From Plasticicumulans lactativorans (GTDB lineage Bacteria; Pseudomonadota; Gammaproteobacteria; Competibacterales; Competibacteraceae), in the NCBI RefSeq assembly GCF_004341245.1, contig NZ_SLWY01000011.1, positions 124,001 to 188,000 on the forward strand: DNA of 64,000 nucleotides, written 5' to 3'. Below the pieces are notes generated by a model. That model was given only the letters and a program-made list of their open reading frames with translations. It did not search any database and was not told where the DNA came from. Of this stretch, positions 25,766 to 36,157 are shown in pieces. Positions within the stretch are counted from its first letter, which is position 1. Each line of letters starts with the position of its first letter. A program made the position numbers and the translations under genes.

Positions 25766-26954
25766 ATGGCTCCCGTTCGCTGCGATCTGGATGCTTGGCT
25801 TGGCGCTTTATTGTCTGACGGCTCAGGCGAGGGCGACACCAGCGATCGCGGAAGTCGCCGGCGCCGAAGACGTCATCGTGTTTGTCCGGCAAGGATGCCC
25901 CCGCTGCGAAGAAGCCAAAGGGTTTCTTCTGCGCTTGCAGGAACGGCGACCCGGCCTGTCCATCTCGATCCTCGATGTCTTACAACGGCCCAACCGCGAA
26001 CGTCTCGACGCCCTGGCAGTCGAGCACGGCATTACAAATCCCGGGGTGCCCAGTTTCTATCTGCGCGGCTAGTTGATCGTCGGCTTCGCCGGAGAAGAAA
26101 CGAGTGGAGCGCACATTGCAGCCCTGCTCGAACTCGCCCCCCCCAAACCCGCAGCGGATGGCGATGACGGCCAGACCTGCGCGCGGGCGGACTATAGCTG
26201 CAGCGCCGTGGCAGGTGGCCCCGGCGATACGCTGACGGTGCGATGGCTCGGGCACACGTTTGGCGTCCAGGACCTTGGCTTACCGCTGTTTACGGTCATG
26301 ATCGGGCTGCTGGACGGCTTCAATCCGTGTTCGATGTGGGTGCTGGTCATGATGCTCGCCCTTCTGGCAGCCACCCGCGACCGCAAACGGATGCTGGCCA
26401 TCGCCGGCACCTTCGTGGTCATCCAGGGCATCGCGTATTTCGCCTTCATGGCGGCCTGGCTCAATGTGTTCGTCCTGGTCGGCGTGTCGCGCCCGTCGGA
26501 ACTCATCCTGGGAACCATCGCCATCATTGCCGGACTGGTCAACGTCAAGGATTTCTGGACATGGGGTCGTGGCCCCTCGCTCTCGATTCCGGCGGCGGCG
26601 AAACCGGGGCTTTATGCACGATTGCGGAGAATTTTGCATGAGAAGCGAATGCTCGCGGCGATTGCCGGCGCAGTGGTGCTCGCCATCCTCGTGCAGTTCG
26701 TCGAACTCCTCTGTACCGCAGGATTTCCGGCGCTCTACACGAGCATCCTGACGCTTCGGGAATTGGATCAATGGTCATATTATGGCTATCTCTTGCTTTA
26801 TATTTTTTTATATATGCTGGATGACATCGTCATACTCGCAATCGGCGTCATCACGCTGAGTCAGCGCCGCCTTCAGGAAAAAGAGGGACGCTGGCTCAAA
26901 GCACTTGCGGGCATCGTAATGCTTTTGCTTGGCCTGTATCTGATTGCCAAATAA
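25734..26954 (+). pseudogene. Redoxin/DsbD-like membrane protein gene split by an in-frame amber codon
   Basis: Codons 1-112 encode an N-terminal hydrophobic anchor (WLPFAAIWMLGLALYCL) and a glutaredoxin/thioredoxin-like segment with the CxxC pair in VRQGCPRCEEAKGFL, ending PGVPSFYLRG. A TAG follows at 26070-26072. The same frame continues without a break as LIVGFAGEETSGAHIAALL, the natural end of the redoxin fold, then into a polytopic domain of about six helices with GLLDGFNPCSMWVLVMM, typical of DsbD/CcdA-like electron carriers. A single C-to-T change of a CAG (Gln) codon would explain the stop. The second half could still be translated from TTG 26073 but would lack its redox partner domain. 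The DNA is richer in A+T than its surroundings, notably at 26775-26820. Confidence 0.7.
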
Positions 26955-27252
26955 ACCAAGCGTCCTGATCCTGCGTCCGGCCAGAAAGCCGCAGCACGTT
27001 TCGGTTCGCTACAGTGGACATCGGGTTCCCGGGCGTGGCGCCGGTGAAAGCGCCGCATGATGATGACGTCCGCGATGAATTCGATCGGGTCCGGCGTGTG
27101 CCGCGCCTTCCCACTGCCGGAGCCCGGCGGGCGCGGCCCAGACGGTGGATTCCGATCCGCTTTCCGTGCTATCTGCACGCGCCCGGGCCCGACGCCCATA
27201 AAGAACGTGCCTGAACGACATGCGGGCCGAACCCGCCACCAGGGGAAACATC
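26955..27252. other. Stretch without a recognised gene upstream of the amylosucrase
   Basis: No gene is supported. The left part follows the AT-richer redoxin gene; the middle (27000-27130) reads as scrambled short ORFs on both strands and may be decayed insertion DNA, though I cannot name a family. The amylosucrase promoter should lie in the right part, but no convincing -35/-10 pair is visible. Confidence 0.35.
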
Positions 27253-29157
27253 GTGTTTGCCAGACATCAGCAGATCAAGGCCGCCCTCGCCTACGTCGAG
27301 CAACGGCTCAAGACGGCCATCGGCAGCGGGCGCCGCGGCGCGGACTGGGCGGCGTTCGAGGCGCGGCTGCACATGCAGTTCCCGACGCTGTGCGCGCTGT
27401 TCGCCGAGGTGTATGGCGAGCGCGAGGACTTCCTCGATCAGCTGGCCGAACTCGTGGTGATGGCCGCGCGCAGCTGGCGCGAGCGCGGGCCCGAGCTGAA
27501 GGCCATCGATGCCGCCCGCGAGGCGGACCCGCACTGGTTCCAGTCCAACCGCATGCTGGGCGGCGTGTGCTACGTGGACCGCTACGCCGGCACGCTCGAA
27601 GGCGTGCGCGCGCGCATCCCGTACTTCCGCGAGCTGGGGCTCACCTACCTGCACCTGATGCCGCTGTTCCGCTGCCCGGAGAAGAACTCCGACGGCGGCT
27701 ATGCGGTGTCGAGCTACCGCGACGTCAACCCCGCCCTCGGCACGATGGAGCAGTTGAAGGCGCTGGCGGCGGAGCTGCGCGCGAGCGGCATCTCGCTGGT
27801 CGTCGACTTCATCTTCAACCACACCTCCAACGAGCACGCCTGGGCGAAGCAGGCGCTGGCGGGTGATGCCGAGTACGAGAAGTTCTACTGGATCTTCCCC
27901 GACCGCAGCCTGCCGGACGCCTACGAGCGCACGGTGCGCGAGATCTTCCCCGACGATCACCCCGGCTCCTTCGTGCAGCTGCCGGACGGGCGCTGGATCT
28001 GGGCCACGTTCTACCACTTCCAGTGGGACCTGAATTACGCCAACCCGGCGGTATTCCGGGCGATGGCGGGCGAGATGCTGTTCCTCGCCAACCAGGGCAT
28101 CGACTTCCTGCGCATGGACGCCGTCGCCTTCATCTGGAAGCAGCTCGGCACGCCGTGCGAAAGCCTGCCGCAGGCGCACACGCTGATCAAAGCGTTCAAC
28201 GCCGTCTGCCGGCTGGCGGCACCGTCGCTGCTGTTCAAGTCCGAGGCGATCGTCCACCCCGACGAGGTGGTCGAGTACATCAGCCCCGGCGAATGCCAGA
28301 TCTCCTACAACCCGCTGCAGATGGCGCTGACCTGGGAAGGACTCGCCACCCGCGACGCGCGCCTGCTGGCGCAGGCGCTGGAGCGGCGCCACAACATCGA
28401 CGGCGACTGCGCCTGGGTCAACTACGTACGCAGCCACGACGACATCGGCTGGACCTTCGCCGACGAGGACGCCGCCGAGTTCGGCATCGACGGCTTCGAG
28501 CATCGCCGCTTCCTCAACAACTTCTACGTCAACCGCTTTCCCGGCAGCTTCGCCCGCGGCGTGCCGTTCCAGGACAACCCGAAGACCGGCGACTGCCGCA
28601 TCTGCGGCACCGCGGCCTCGCTCGCCGGCGTCGAGGCCGGCGACATCGGCGGCATCGAGCGCGTGCTGCTCGCCTATTCGATCGCGCTCAGCACGGGCGG
28701 CATTCCGCTGCTCTACCTGGGCGACGAGGTCGGCCAGCTCAACGACTACTCCTACGCCGACGATCCGCACCAGGCCATCGACAGCCGCTGGGTGCACCGG
28801 CCGCACTACCCCGCCCAGCGCTACGCCGAGCGCGAGGACGCGGCGACCGACGCCGGCCGCATCCACGCGGGCTTCCGCCACCTGATCCGGCTGCGCAAGG
28901 CCACGCCGGCGCTGGCGGGCGGGCGCCTGATCGGCTTCGCGACGCACAATCCGCACGTGCTCGGCTACCAGCGCCCGGGCGCCGACCACACCGTCCTCGT
29001 CCTCGCCAACTTCGCCGACACGCCGCAGGCGCTCGCCGCCGGCACCTTCGGCGCGCTGCCGGCGAGCGCCCGCGACCTCGTCAGCGGCGTCGACTACCAC
29101 CTGCGCGACGGCGTGACGCTGGGGGCGCGCCAGTTCGTGTGGCTGAGCCTGAACTGA
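27253..29157 (+). CDS. ams: Amylosucrase (GH13)
   Basis: A 634-aa alpha-glucan-forming glucosyltransferase that splits sucrose and transfers glucose to a growing alpha-1,4-glucan, releasing fructose. Aligned by motif to the Neisseria polysaccharea enzyme with a constant shift of three residues, it has the nucleophile Asp289 (FLRMDAVAF), acid/base Glu331 (LFKSEAIV) and transition-state Asp396 (VRSHDDIGW). NSDGGYAVSSYRDVNP carries the Asp of the salt bridge that closes the active pocket, which is typical of amylosucrase and not of alpha-amylase. No signal peptide, hence cytoplasmic. GTG 27253 is preferred because AGGGGA lies at the right distance; ATG 27220 is the alternative. No sucrose transporter or regulator is next to it. 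Confidence 0.88.
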   Translation: MFARHQQIKAALAYVEQRLKTAIGSGRRGADWAAFEARLHMQFPTLCALFAEVYGEREDFLDQLAELVVMAARSWRERGPELKAIDAAREADPHWFQSNRMLGGVCYVDRYAGTLEGVRARIPYFRELGLTYLHLMPLFRCPEKNSDGGYAVSSYRDVNPALGTMEQLKALAAELRASGISLVVDFIFNHTSNEHAWAKQALAGDAEYEKFYWIFPDRSLPDAYERTVREIFPDDHPGSFVQLPDGRWIWATFYHFQWDLNYANPAVFRAMAGEMLFLANQGIDFLRMDAVAFIWKQLGTPCESLPQAHTLIKAFNAVCRLAAPSLLFKSEAIVHPDEVVEYISPGECQISYNPLQMALTWEGLATRDARLLAQALERRHNIDGDCAWVNYVRSHDDIGWTFADEDAAEFGIDGFEHRRFLNNFYVNRFPGSFARGVPFQDNPKTGDCRICGTAASLAGVEAGDIGGIERVLLAYSIALSTGGIPLLYLGDEVGQLNDYSYADDPHQAIDSRWVHRPHYPAQRYAEREDAATDAGRIHAGFRHLIRLRKATPALAGGRLIGFATHNPHVLGYQRPGADHTVLVLANFADTPQALAAGTFGALPASARDLVSGVDYHLRDGVTLGARQFVWLSLN

Positions 29158-29180
29158 CGCGGCGGCGGCCGTAACGCCAC

Positions 29181-29208
29181 GAGGCCGGCCGGTCCCCCGG
29201 TCGGCCTC
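29181..29208. terminator. GC hairpin after the amylosucrase gene
   Basis: A 12-bp stem with one G-U pair (29181-29192 with 29197-29208, loop TCCC). No U-tract follows on either strand, so termination strength is doubtful. It lies between convergent genes and resembles the hairpin at 54968 in its GGTCCCCCGGTCGG core. Confidence 0.45.
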
Positions 29209-29237
29209 GCCTTCACGTCCTCAGCGCGGGTGTACGC

Positions 29238-30575
29238 TCATGCCCCGGCCACCCCCGGCGCGCGGTAGCGCAGCCCCTTCAGGCCGATCGCCGCCGCCGC
29301 GACCAGCGTCGGCAGCGCGAGGATCGCGAAGATGTTGCTGAAGTGCCAGCCGGCACCGAGCATCACGCCACCGAGCAGCGTGCCGAAGATCGCCCCGAAG
29401 CGCCCGAAGCCGAGCATCCAGGCCACACCGGTGGCGCGCCCCTGCGTCGGGTAGAAGCCGGCGGCGAGCGCGCTCAGCGAGGTCTGCGCGCCGCTGACGC
29501 ACACCCCGGTGCCGAACACCAGCCACAGCAGCGTCGTCAGGTCGGTGTAGTGCCGCGACAGCACGTAGATCAGCCCGGCGCCGGCGGCGTACGCCAGGGC
29601 GATCACGCACTGGGGCTTCAGGCGGTCCATCAGCCAGCCGCACAGGATCGCGCCGACGGTGCCGCCGACCGGCAGCATCGCGCCGACCATGGCCGCCTGG
29701 TCGAACGGGAAGCCGACCGACTTCACCAGCGTCGGCAGCCAGCCGGTGAGGAGGTAGAACACCGCGAGCCCCATGAAGTATGCGAGCCACAGCATCGCGG
29801 TGCCGAAGCGCAGCTCGGGCGACAGCACGGTGGCGATCGACGAGTCGGTCTTGCCGGCGTGGCGGAGCTGGTCGTGGATGACGAACTCCGTGGTTTCGGG
29901 CAGCGCGGGTTCGATGCGGCGCAGGATCGCGGCGACCTCCGCGGCCGGGCGCTGGCGCAGCACCAGGAAGCGCGCCGACTCGGGCAGCCAGCGCAGCAGC
30001 GCGAGCGCGAAGACGAGCGGCAGCACGCCGCCGAGCAGCAGCACGCTGTGCCAGCCGAACAGCGGGATCAGCTTCGCGGCGAGGAAGCCGCCCGCGGCCG
30101 AGCCGAGCGTGAAGCCGCAGAACATCGTCGTCACCAGCACCGAGCGGTGCTTCGCCGGCGCGTACTCCGACATCAGCGTGGTCGCGTTCGGCATCGCCGC
30201 GCCACAGCCGATGCCGGTGAGCAGGCGCAGCAGCGTCAGCTCGCCGACCGAGCCCGCCAGCGCCGAGGCGAGCGAACCGAGGCCGAAGAAGACCACCGAC
30301 CAGACGATCACGGCCTTGCGGCCGAAGCGGTCGGCGAGCGGCCCGGCGATCAGCGCGCCGAGCGCGAGCCCGACCAGCGCCGCGCTCAGCACCGGGCCGA
30401 GCGACTCGCGCGGGATGCCCCATTCCTGCACCAGTGCCGGTGCGATGAAGCCGATGGCGGCGGTGTCGAGGCCGTCGAGCGCGACGACCAGGAAGCAGAA
30501 GCCGAGCACCCTCCACTGGAGGCCCGAAAAGCGGTGATTGTCGATGAAATCCTGGACGTCGAGGCGGTGTTGCAT
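29238..30575 (-). CDS. pcaK: Aromatic acid:H+ symporter PcaK-like (MFS)
   Basis: A 445-aa, 12-helix MFS protein of the aromatic acid:H+ symporter family. Helix 1 carries the LDGLDTAAIGFIAPAL motif with the two conserved acidic residues; the loop 2-3 signature is GPLADRFGRKAV, and the second-half counterpart is CGWLMDRLKPQ. PESARFLVLRQRP marks the central loop of sugar/aromatic-acid porters. Placed 126 bp after pobA on the same strand, so it most probably imports 4-hydroxybenzoate (or protocatechuate) for PobA. A small hairpin lies between the two genes. Confidence 0.88.
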   Translation of the reverse strand: MQHRLDVQDFIDNHRFSGLQWRVLGFCFLVVALDGLDTAAIGFIAPALVQEWGIPRESLGPVLSAALVGLALGALIAGPLADRFGRKAVIVWSVVFFGLGSLASALAGSVGELTLLRLLTGIGCGAAMPNATTLMSEYAPAKHRSVLVTTMFCGFTLGSAAGGFLAAKLIPLFGWHSVLLLGGVLPLVFALALLRWLPESARFLVLRQRPAAEVAAILRRIEPALPETTEFVIHDQLRHAGKTDSSIATVLSPELRFGTAMLWLAYFMGLAVFYLLTGWLPTLVKSVGFPFDQAAMVGAMLPVGGTVGAILCGWLMDRLKPQCVIALAYAAGAGLIYVLSRHYTDLTTLLWLVFGTGVCVSGAQTSLSALAAGFYPTQGRATGVAWMLGFGRFGAIFGTLLGGVMLGAGWHFSNIFAILALPTLVAAAAIGLKGLRYRAPGVAGA

Positions 30576-30612
30576 GGTTCTCGTCCTCGCCCGCGGCGGC
30601 GCGCACGCGGGC

Positions 30613-30635
30613 GGAACCGTCACCGGGACGGTTCC
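30613..30635 (-). other. Hairpin between pobA and pcaK
   Basis: A perfect 9-bp stem GGAACCGTC (30613-30621) with GACGGTTCC (30627-30635), 5-nt loop, in the gap of the pobA-pcaK unit. Without a U-tract it is more likely an mRNA-stability or processing element than a terminator. Confidence 0.4.
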
Positions 30636-30701
30636 CCGCGGCGCAGCGCCGGTGGCAGTGCTTGTGTCTGGAGGTGCGGGTCTCGGCCCGCTCGGTGACG
30701 C

Positions 30702-32205
<1,504 letters not shown>

Positions 32206-33105
32206 ATGCGCGAGACGGCCGCCATCCCCCGCTACGCCCTGTACGGCGAACCCGACCGCGACGCCGAGCGCGACTTCCTGCACGTCGAGACCATCGCCGC
32301 GCGCAGCAGCCTGCATGCCTGGGAGATCCAGCCGCACCGCCACCGCGACCTCGCCCAGCTGTTCCTGATGGTGCGCGGCAGCGGCGAACTGCGCTGCGAC
32401 GAGCGCCGCATCGAGCTGCGCGCGCCGACGCTGATCGTGCTGCCGCCGGCGGTGGTGCACGGCTTCAGCTTCGCGCCCGACACCGAGGGCTACGTGCTGA
32501 CGGTGTCGGAGCGCTTCATCGACGGCGTGCTGACCGGCCGCATGGCCGCCGAGATCCGCCCGGTGCTGGAACGCGTGGCGGTGTTCGAGCCGAGCGCCGA
32601 CGAGATGAGGCTGCACGCGCTGGCGGCGCACTTCGAGGCGATCGCCAGCGAGTTCGTGTGGTCGATGCCGGGGCGCATCACCGCGATCGCCGCGCACCTC
32701 GGCCTGGTGCTCGCCGCGGTGGTGCGCCTGAAGGCCGCGCGCGCGAGCGCGGACGAGCGGCTGCAGGCGGGCGAGGACGAGCTGTTCCTGCGCTTCCGCC
32801 AGCTGGTCGAGGCGGGCTTTCGCGATCACGAGCGCGCGATCGGCGACTACGCCGCGCGCCTGTGCGTCAGCGAGAGCCGCCTGCAGGAGGTCTGCCGGCG
32901 CATCGCCGGGCGCTCGCCGCTCGCGGTGATCCACGCGCGCCTGCTCGCCGAGGCGCAGCGCGACCTGCTGTACACCTCGATGAGCGCGGCCGAGATCGGC
33001 TACGCGCTCGGCTTCCGCGACCCGGCCTACTTCTCGCGCTTCTTCAGCCGCCGCACCGGCGCCTCGCCCGCCGCCTGGCGCCGCCAGCACGCGGCACCCG
33101 GCTGA
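32206..33105 (+). CDS. pobR: AraC-family regulator of pobA (PobR-like)
   Basis: A 299-aa regulator. The N-terminal half is a cupin-type effector domain (PHRHRDLAQLFLMVRGSG, VLPPAVVHGFSF); the C-terminal AraC domain (about 195-290) has both helix-turn-helix units (DYAARLCVSESRLQEVCR and AEIGYALGFRDPAYFSRFFSRRTGASP). Divergent placement beside pobA makes it the probable 4-hydroxybenzoate-responsive activator, as for the AraC-type PobR proteins of other proteobacteria. The assignment to pobA is by context. Confidence 0.87.
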   Translation: MRETAAIPRYALYGEPDRDAERDFLHVETIAARSSLHAWEIQPHRHRDLAQLFLMVRGSGELRCDERRIELRAPTLIVLPPAVVHGFSFAPDTEGYVLTVSERFIDGVLTGRMAAEIRPVLERVAVFEPSADEMRLHALAAHFEAIASEFVWSMPGRITAIAAHLGLVLAAVVRLKAARASADERLQAGEDELFLRFRQLVEAGFRDHERAIGDYAARLCVSESRLQEVCRRIAGRSPLAVIHARLLAEAQRDLLYTSMSAAEIGYALGFRDPAYFSRFFSRRTGASPAAWRRQHAAPG

Positions 33106-33175
33106 CGCGCTGGCGGCACCGCACGCGACGGTGAAGAATGGTGGCGCTCCCCCCACCCCGTGCACGGACTTCGCC

Positions 33176-34054
33176 ATGACCTTCTCCATCGTCGGCTTCG
33201 ACCCGGCCAACGGCGACCTCGGCGTCGCCGTGCAGTCCAAGTTCCCCAACGTCGGCGTCAGCATCCCGTTCGCGCGCGCGGGCGTCGGCGCGGTGGCCAC
33301 GCAGTCGTACTGCAACACGAGCTTCGGGCCGCGCGGCCTGAGCCTGCTGGAGAACGGCGCGAGCCCCGAGCAGGCGCTCGAGGTGCTCACCGGCACCGAC
33401 GCCGACCGCGACTACCGCCAGGTCGGCATCGTCGACGCGTGCGGACGCGCGGCGAGCTTCACCGGCGCGGCGTGCTTCGGCTGGGCCGGCGGGCGCGTCG
33501 GCGGGCACTGCGCGGTGCAGGGCAACACGCTCGCCGGCGCCGCGGTGGTCGAGGCGATGTACACGACCTTCACCAGCGCATCCGGGCCGCTGGTCGAGCG
33601 CCTGCTGCGGGCGCTGGCGGCCGGGCAGGCGGCGGGCGGCGACCGCCGCGGCCAGCAGTCGGCGGCGGTCAAGGTGGTGCGCGCCGGCGGCGGCTACGGC
33701 GGCCACGACGACCGCTACGTCGACATCTCGGTGTACGACCACCCGACGCCGATCGCCGAGCTCGAACGGCTCTACGGCCTGCACCGGCTGACCTACTTCC
33801 GCAGCCCGCCGGAGCAGCTCGTGCCGATCACGCCCACGCTCGCGCTGGAGCTGCGCCGGCTGCTGCACGCGCGCGGCTTCTACGCCGCCGAGCCCGCGGC
33901 GCAGGCCTTCGACGCCGAGACGCGGCGGGCGCTGCGCGACTTCATGGGCTGGGAGAACTACGACGAGCGCATGCGCGACGACGACCTGATCGACCTCGAG
34001 GTGCTCGCCGACATGCGCGCCAAGCACGCTGCCTGGATGGAATTAAATAAATGA
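33176..34054 (+). CDS. DUF1028 family protein with C-terminal peptidoglycan-binding-like domain
   Basis: A 292-aa protein of the DUF1028 (Ntn-hydrolase-like) family. It starts at MTFSIVGFDPANGDLGVAVQSK, an exact family start, and has GVGAVATQSYCNTSFG and AVQGNTLAG. After about residue 205 a second short domain (LERLYGLHRLTYFRSPPEQL ... LLHARGFY ... ALRDFMGWENYDERM) matches the putative peptidoglycan-binding domain usually found at the end of DUF1028 proteins. The reaction is unknown. The GTG 45 bp upstream is rejected in favour of the conserved start. The stop lies at the border of an AT-rich island. Confidence 0.88.
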   Translation: MTFSIVGFDPANGDLGVAVQSKFPNVGVSIPFARAGVGAVATQSYCNTSFGPRGLSLLENGASPEQALEVLTGTDADRDYRQVGIVDACGRAASFTGAACFGWAGGRVGGHCAVQGNTLAGAAVVEAMYTTFTSASGPLVERLLRALAAGQAAGGDRRGQQSAAVKVVRAGGGYGGHDDRYVDISVYDHPTPIAELERLYGLHRLTYFRSPPEQLVPITPTLALELRRLLHARGFYAAEPAAQAFDAETRRALRDFMGWENYDERMRDDDLIDLEVLADMRAKHAAWMELNK

Positions 34055-34178
34055 TTTATATAATAAATTTATTGTTTTTTGTGGATAAAAAACGCCGCAA
34101 TAAACGCATTTACAAACCAGCAAAATCAATTGCTTGCGCAAAAAGAGGAATGTGGTGGCATTTCGATGAGTCTGGGCG
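34037..34178. other. AT-rich island
   Basis: About 140 bp of sequence far poorer in G+C than anything nearby, beginning within the last codons of the DUF1028 gene (GAATTAAATAAATG...). It contains AATAAATTTATT, a small palindrome, and runs of A and T. It separates convergent genes; no terminator of normal type, ORF or repeat of a known element is evident. Together with the next gene it looks like inserted DNA. Confidence 0.6.
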
Positions 34179-34868
34179 CTACTCATCCGCCAAGCTCACG
34201 GAATCCGCTCCGATCGCGAACGCCACTTGGTCGCCGCTGAGCGCTCGAATCGTGACGGTCGGGTTGGCGGCGTGAACGGTTGCCCAGAGCTTGCCCAGCC
34301 CCATCGCATCGGCCTTGCGTACGTACTTGTTGCGGTCGTGCCAAGCGTTTTCGACCACGACGACAAGTTGATCAGGATCGCTTCCATCCACTGCGATGCT
34401 GCGGATGCCGCGCGACCGCAGTGGCTGGTCGGCGGTGATCAGGGAAATGAGGCTTTCGGCTTCTTTGCGTGACACCGGCAGACGGCGTGCCTTGTCGGCG
34501 GCCTGCGCCGCGGCGCGCTCGCGATTCTGGCGGGTGATCTCGGCTTGCCGCTGCGCGTCCTGCGCGGCTTTCGCGCGCGCTGCGACTCGCGCCTGCTCGT
34601 CCCTGATGGCCTGCGCGTGATCGCTGCGCTCATACAGCTTGACAACGCCCGGGAAGATGATGGCTGCAGCTAGGAACGCGCCGCCGACGCTGATGATCCA
34701 CGATCCACCGGCGCACCGGAACACCGCCCCGAGCAACAGCCACGAGCCCATGAACGCCGCCACAAACCACCAGCCTCCGCCCAACCGGATCGACAGGTAC
34801 ATCGCGGCAGCACTGGCCGCGAGGGCGGCACAGAAGAAGACGTCTTTTCGGAATATGGTCTTGTCCAT
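34179..34868 (-). CDS. Unknown inner-membrane protein with coiled coil
   Basis: A 229-aa protein with three or four hydrophobic helices in the first 80 residues (FFCAALAASAAAMYLSIRL, WWFVAAFMGSWLLLGAVF, GGAFLAAAIIFPGVVKLY), a charged coiled coil (about 83-135; QARVAARAKAAQDAQRQAEI) and a C-terminal alpha/beta domain (SIAVDGSDPDQLVVVVENAW). No family recognised. Base composition and codon use are less GC-rich than in neighbouring genes, and it sits between the AT-rich island and the fdh operon, so it is probably acquired. Confidence 0.72.
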   Translation of the reverse strand: MDKTIFRKDVFFCAALAASAAAMYLSIRLGGGWWFVAAFMGSWLLLGAVFRCAGGSWIISVGGAFLAAAIIFPGVVKLYERSDHAQAIRDEQARVAARAKAAQDAQRQAEITRQNRERAAAQAADKARRLPVSRKEAESLISLITADQPLRSRGIRSIAVDGSDPDQLVVVVENAWHDRNKYVRKADAMGLGKLWATVHAANPTVTIRALSGDQVAFAIGADSVSLADE

Positions 34869-35023
34869 GACCACAGTCTACGTCCACGGGAACGCCGTAT
34901 CCCACGCCCAGAACCCGAGATCCAGGAACGAGTGCGCGTCAGGATCAGCGCGCACGACGCCGCACCGATGACGCCGCGGCGCCCTCCCCGCGGCCGGGCC
35001 GGGGTGGTGGCGCCCGCGCCCGC

Positions 35024-36157
35024 TCAGACCCGCTGCGGCCTCCCCGGCGGGGTGCGCCCGGTCGCCGGCGGCGGCGGCGGCTCGGCGCTGATCTCGTCGT
35101 ACCAGAGATCGTGGTGCTGCTTCGCCCAGTTGACGTCGACCCGACCGGTGACCATCCCCTGCAGCGAGCCCTCGCTGCCGATGCTGCCGATGTAGATGTG
35201 GCCGAGCGCGAAGGCGAGCATCGCCATCGCCAGCACCACGTGGACGAGGTGCGCCCACTGCATCGTCTGGCGCGTCTGCCCGAACTGCGGGAAGTCGAGC
35301 ACCAGCCCCGATGCGACGACCGCACCCCCGACCAGCACCACCACCCAGAACCAGGTCTTCTCGCCGAAGTTGAACCGCCCGGCCGACGGGTGGCCCTTGC
35401 CGACCAACCCGCCCCCGGCCTTGATCCACGCCACGTCCTCGCGCGGCGCGAACAGGTTGGCGCGCCCCCACGCCAGCGCCAGCGCCAGCACGCCGACGCC
35501 GAAGAACGGGCCGAGGTAGTTGTGGAAGGCCTTGGCGAACCCGGCATAGGCCGCGAAGGCGGACTTGCCGAGCAGCGGGATCAGCAGGTGACGTCCGAAC
35601 AGCAGCGACAGCCCGGTCAGCGCCAGCACCACGAACAGCACTGCCGTGTACCAGTGGATGAAGCGCGACACCGCACTCCAGCGCGGCACGGTCAGCCCGC
35701 TGCGCCCGTGGTCGAGCCTGACGCTGCCGCGCAGCGCGAAGTACGCCGCGAGGATGCCGACCACGCCGAGCAGGCCCCAGCCGGCCACGGCCGCGACCGG
35801 GCCGTTGCGCAGCTGGCGCCAGTTCTCGCCGCCGTTCTGGATCAGCACGCCCTTGTCGTCGCCCGCGGTGCCGACCACCGCGGTATAGCCGCCGTAGCCT
35901 TCGCGCACCTCGCGCCAGGTCCGCGCACGCGGGTTGACCCACTTGCCGTCGGCGTCGCGCGTCCAGCCGGGGTGCGGGACGGCGTCCTGCGCCTCCCCGG
36001 CGGGCGCCGCGGCCGTCCCCTGCCCCGCCGGCGCCGCGGCGGTCTCGGCACGCGCCGGGCCGAAGCCGCCGTCGAGCCCCATGACGAGCCCTGCCGCCAG
36101 CCCCCAGCACAGGGCGAGCAGCACCAGCGGGTGCTCGCGCTTGGCAACGGTGTTCAT
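35024..36157 (-). CDS. fdhC: Formate dehydrogenase gamma subunit (cytochrome b556)
   Basis: A 377-aa membrane subunit. A signal-like N-terminal helix is followed by a periplasmic stretch of about 80 residues (HPGWTRDADGKWVNPRA, IQNGGENWRQLRNGP), then the FdnI/FdoI-type membrane domain: SRFIHWYTAVLFVVLALTGL, HNYLGPFFGVG, and HLVHVVLAMAMLAFALGHIY, whose histidines ligate the haems. A Pro-rich tail ends it. It takes electrons from FdhAB to quinone. Last gene of the fdh operon; its start overlaps the lipoprotein gene by 4 bp. The extended periplasmic section is longer than in E. coli FdnI but common in betaproteobacteria. Confidence 0.9.
   Translation of the reverse strand: MNTVAKREHPLVLLALCWGLAAGLVMGLDGGFGPARAETAAAPAGQGTAAAPAGEAQDAVPHPGWTRDADGKWVNPRARTWREVREGYGGYTAVVGTAGDDKGVLIQNGGENWRQLRNGPVAAVAGWGLLGVVGILAAYFALRGSVRLDHGRSGLTVPRWSAVSRFIHWYTAVLFVVLALTGLSLLFGRHLLIPLLGKSAFAAYAGFAKAFHNYLGPFFGVGVLALALAWGRANLFAPREDVAWIKAGGGLVGKGHPSAGRFNFGEKTWFWVVVLVGGAVVASGLVLDFPQFGQTRQTMQWAHLVHVVLAMAMLAFALGHIYIGSIGSEGSLQGMVTGRVDVNWAKQHHDLWYDEISAEPPPPPATGRTPPGRPQRV

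Noticed and set aside
34051-34275. 74-aa plus-strand ORF in the AT-rich island
   Set aside because: Most of it is antisense to the 229-aa gene and the AT-rich start lacks a ribosome site.
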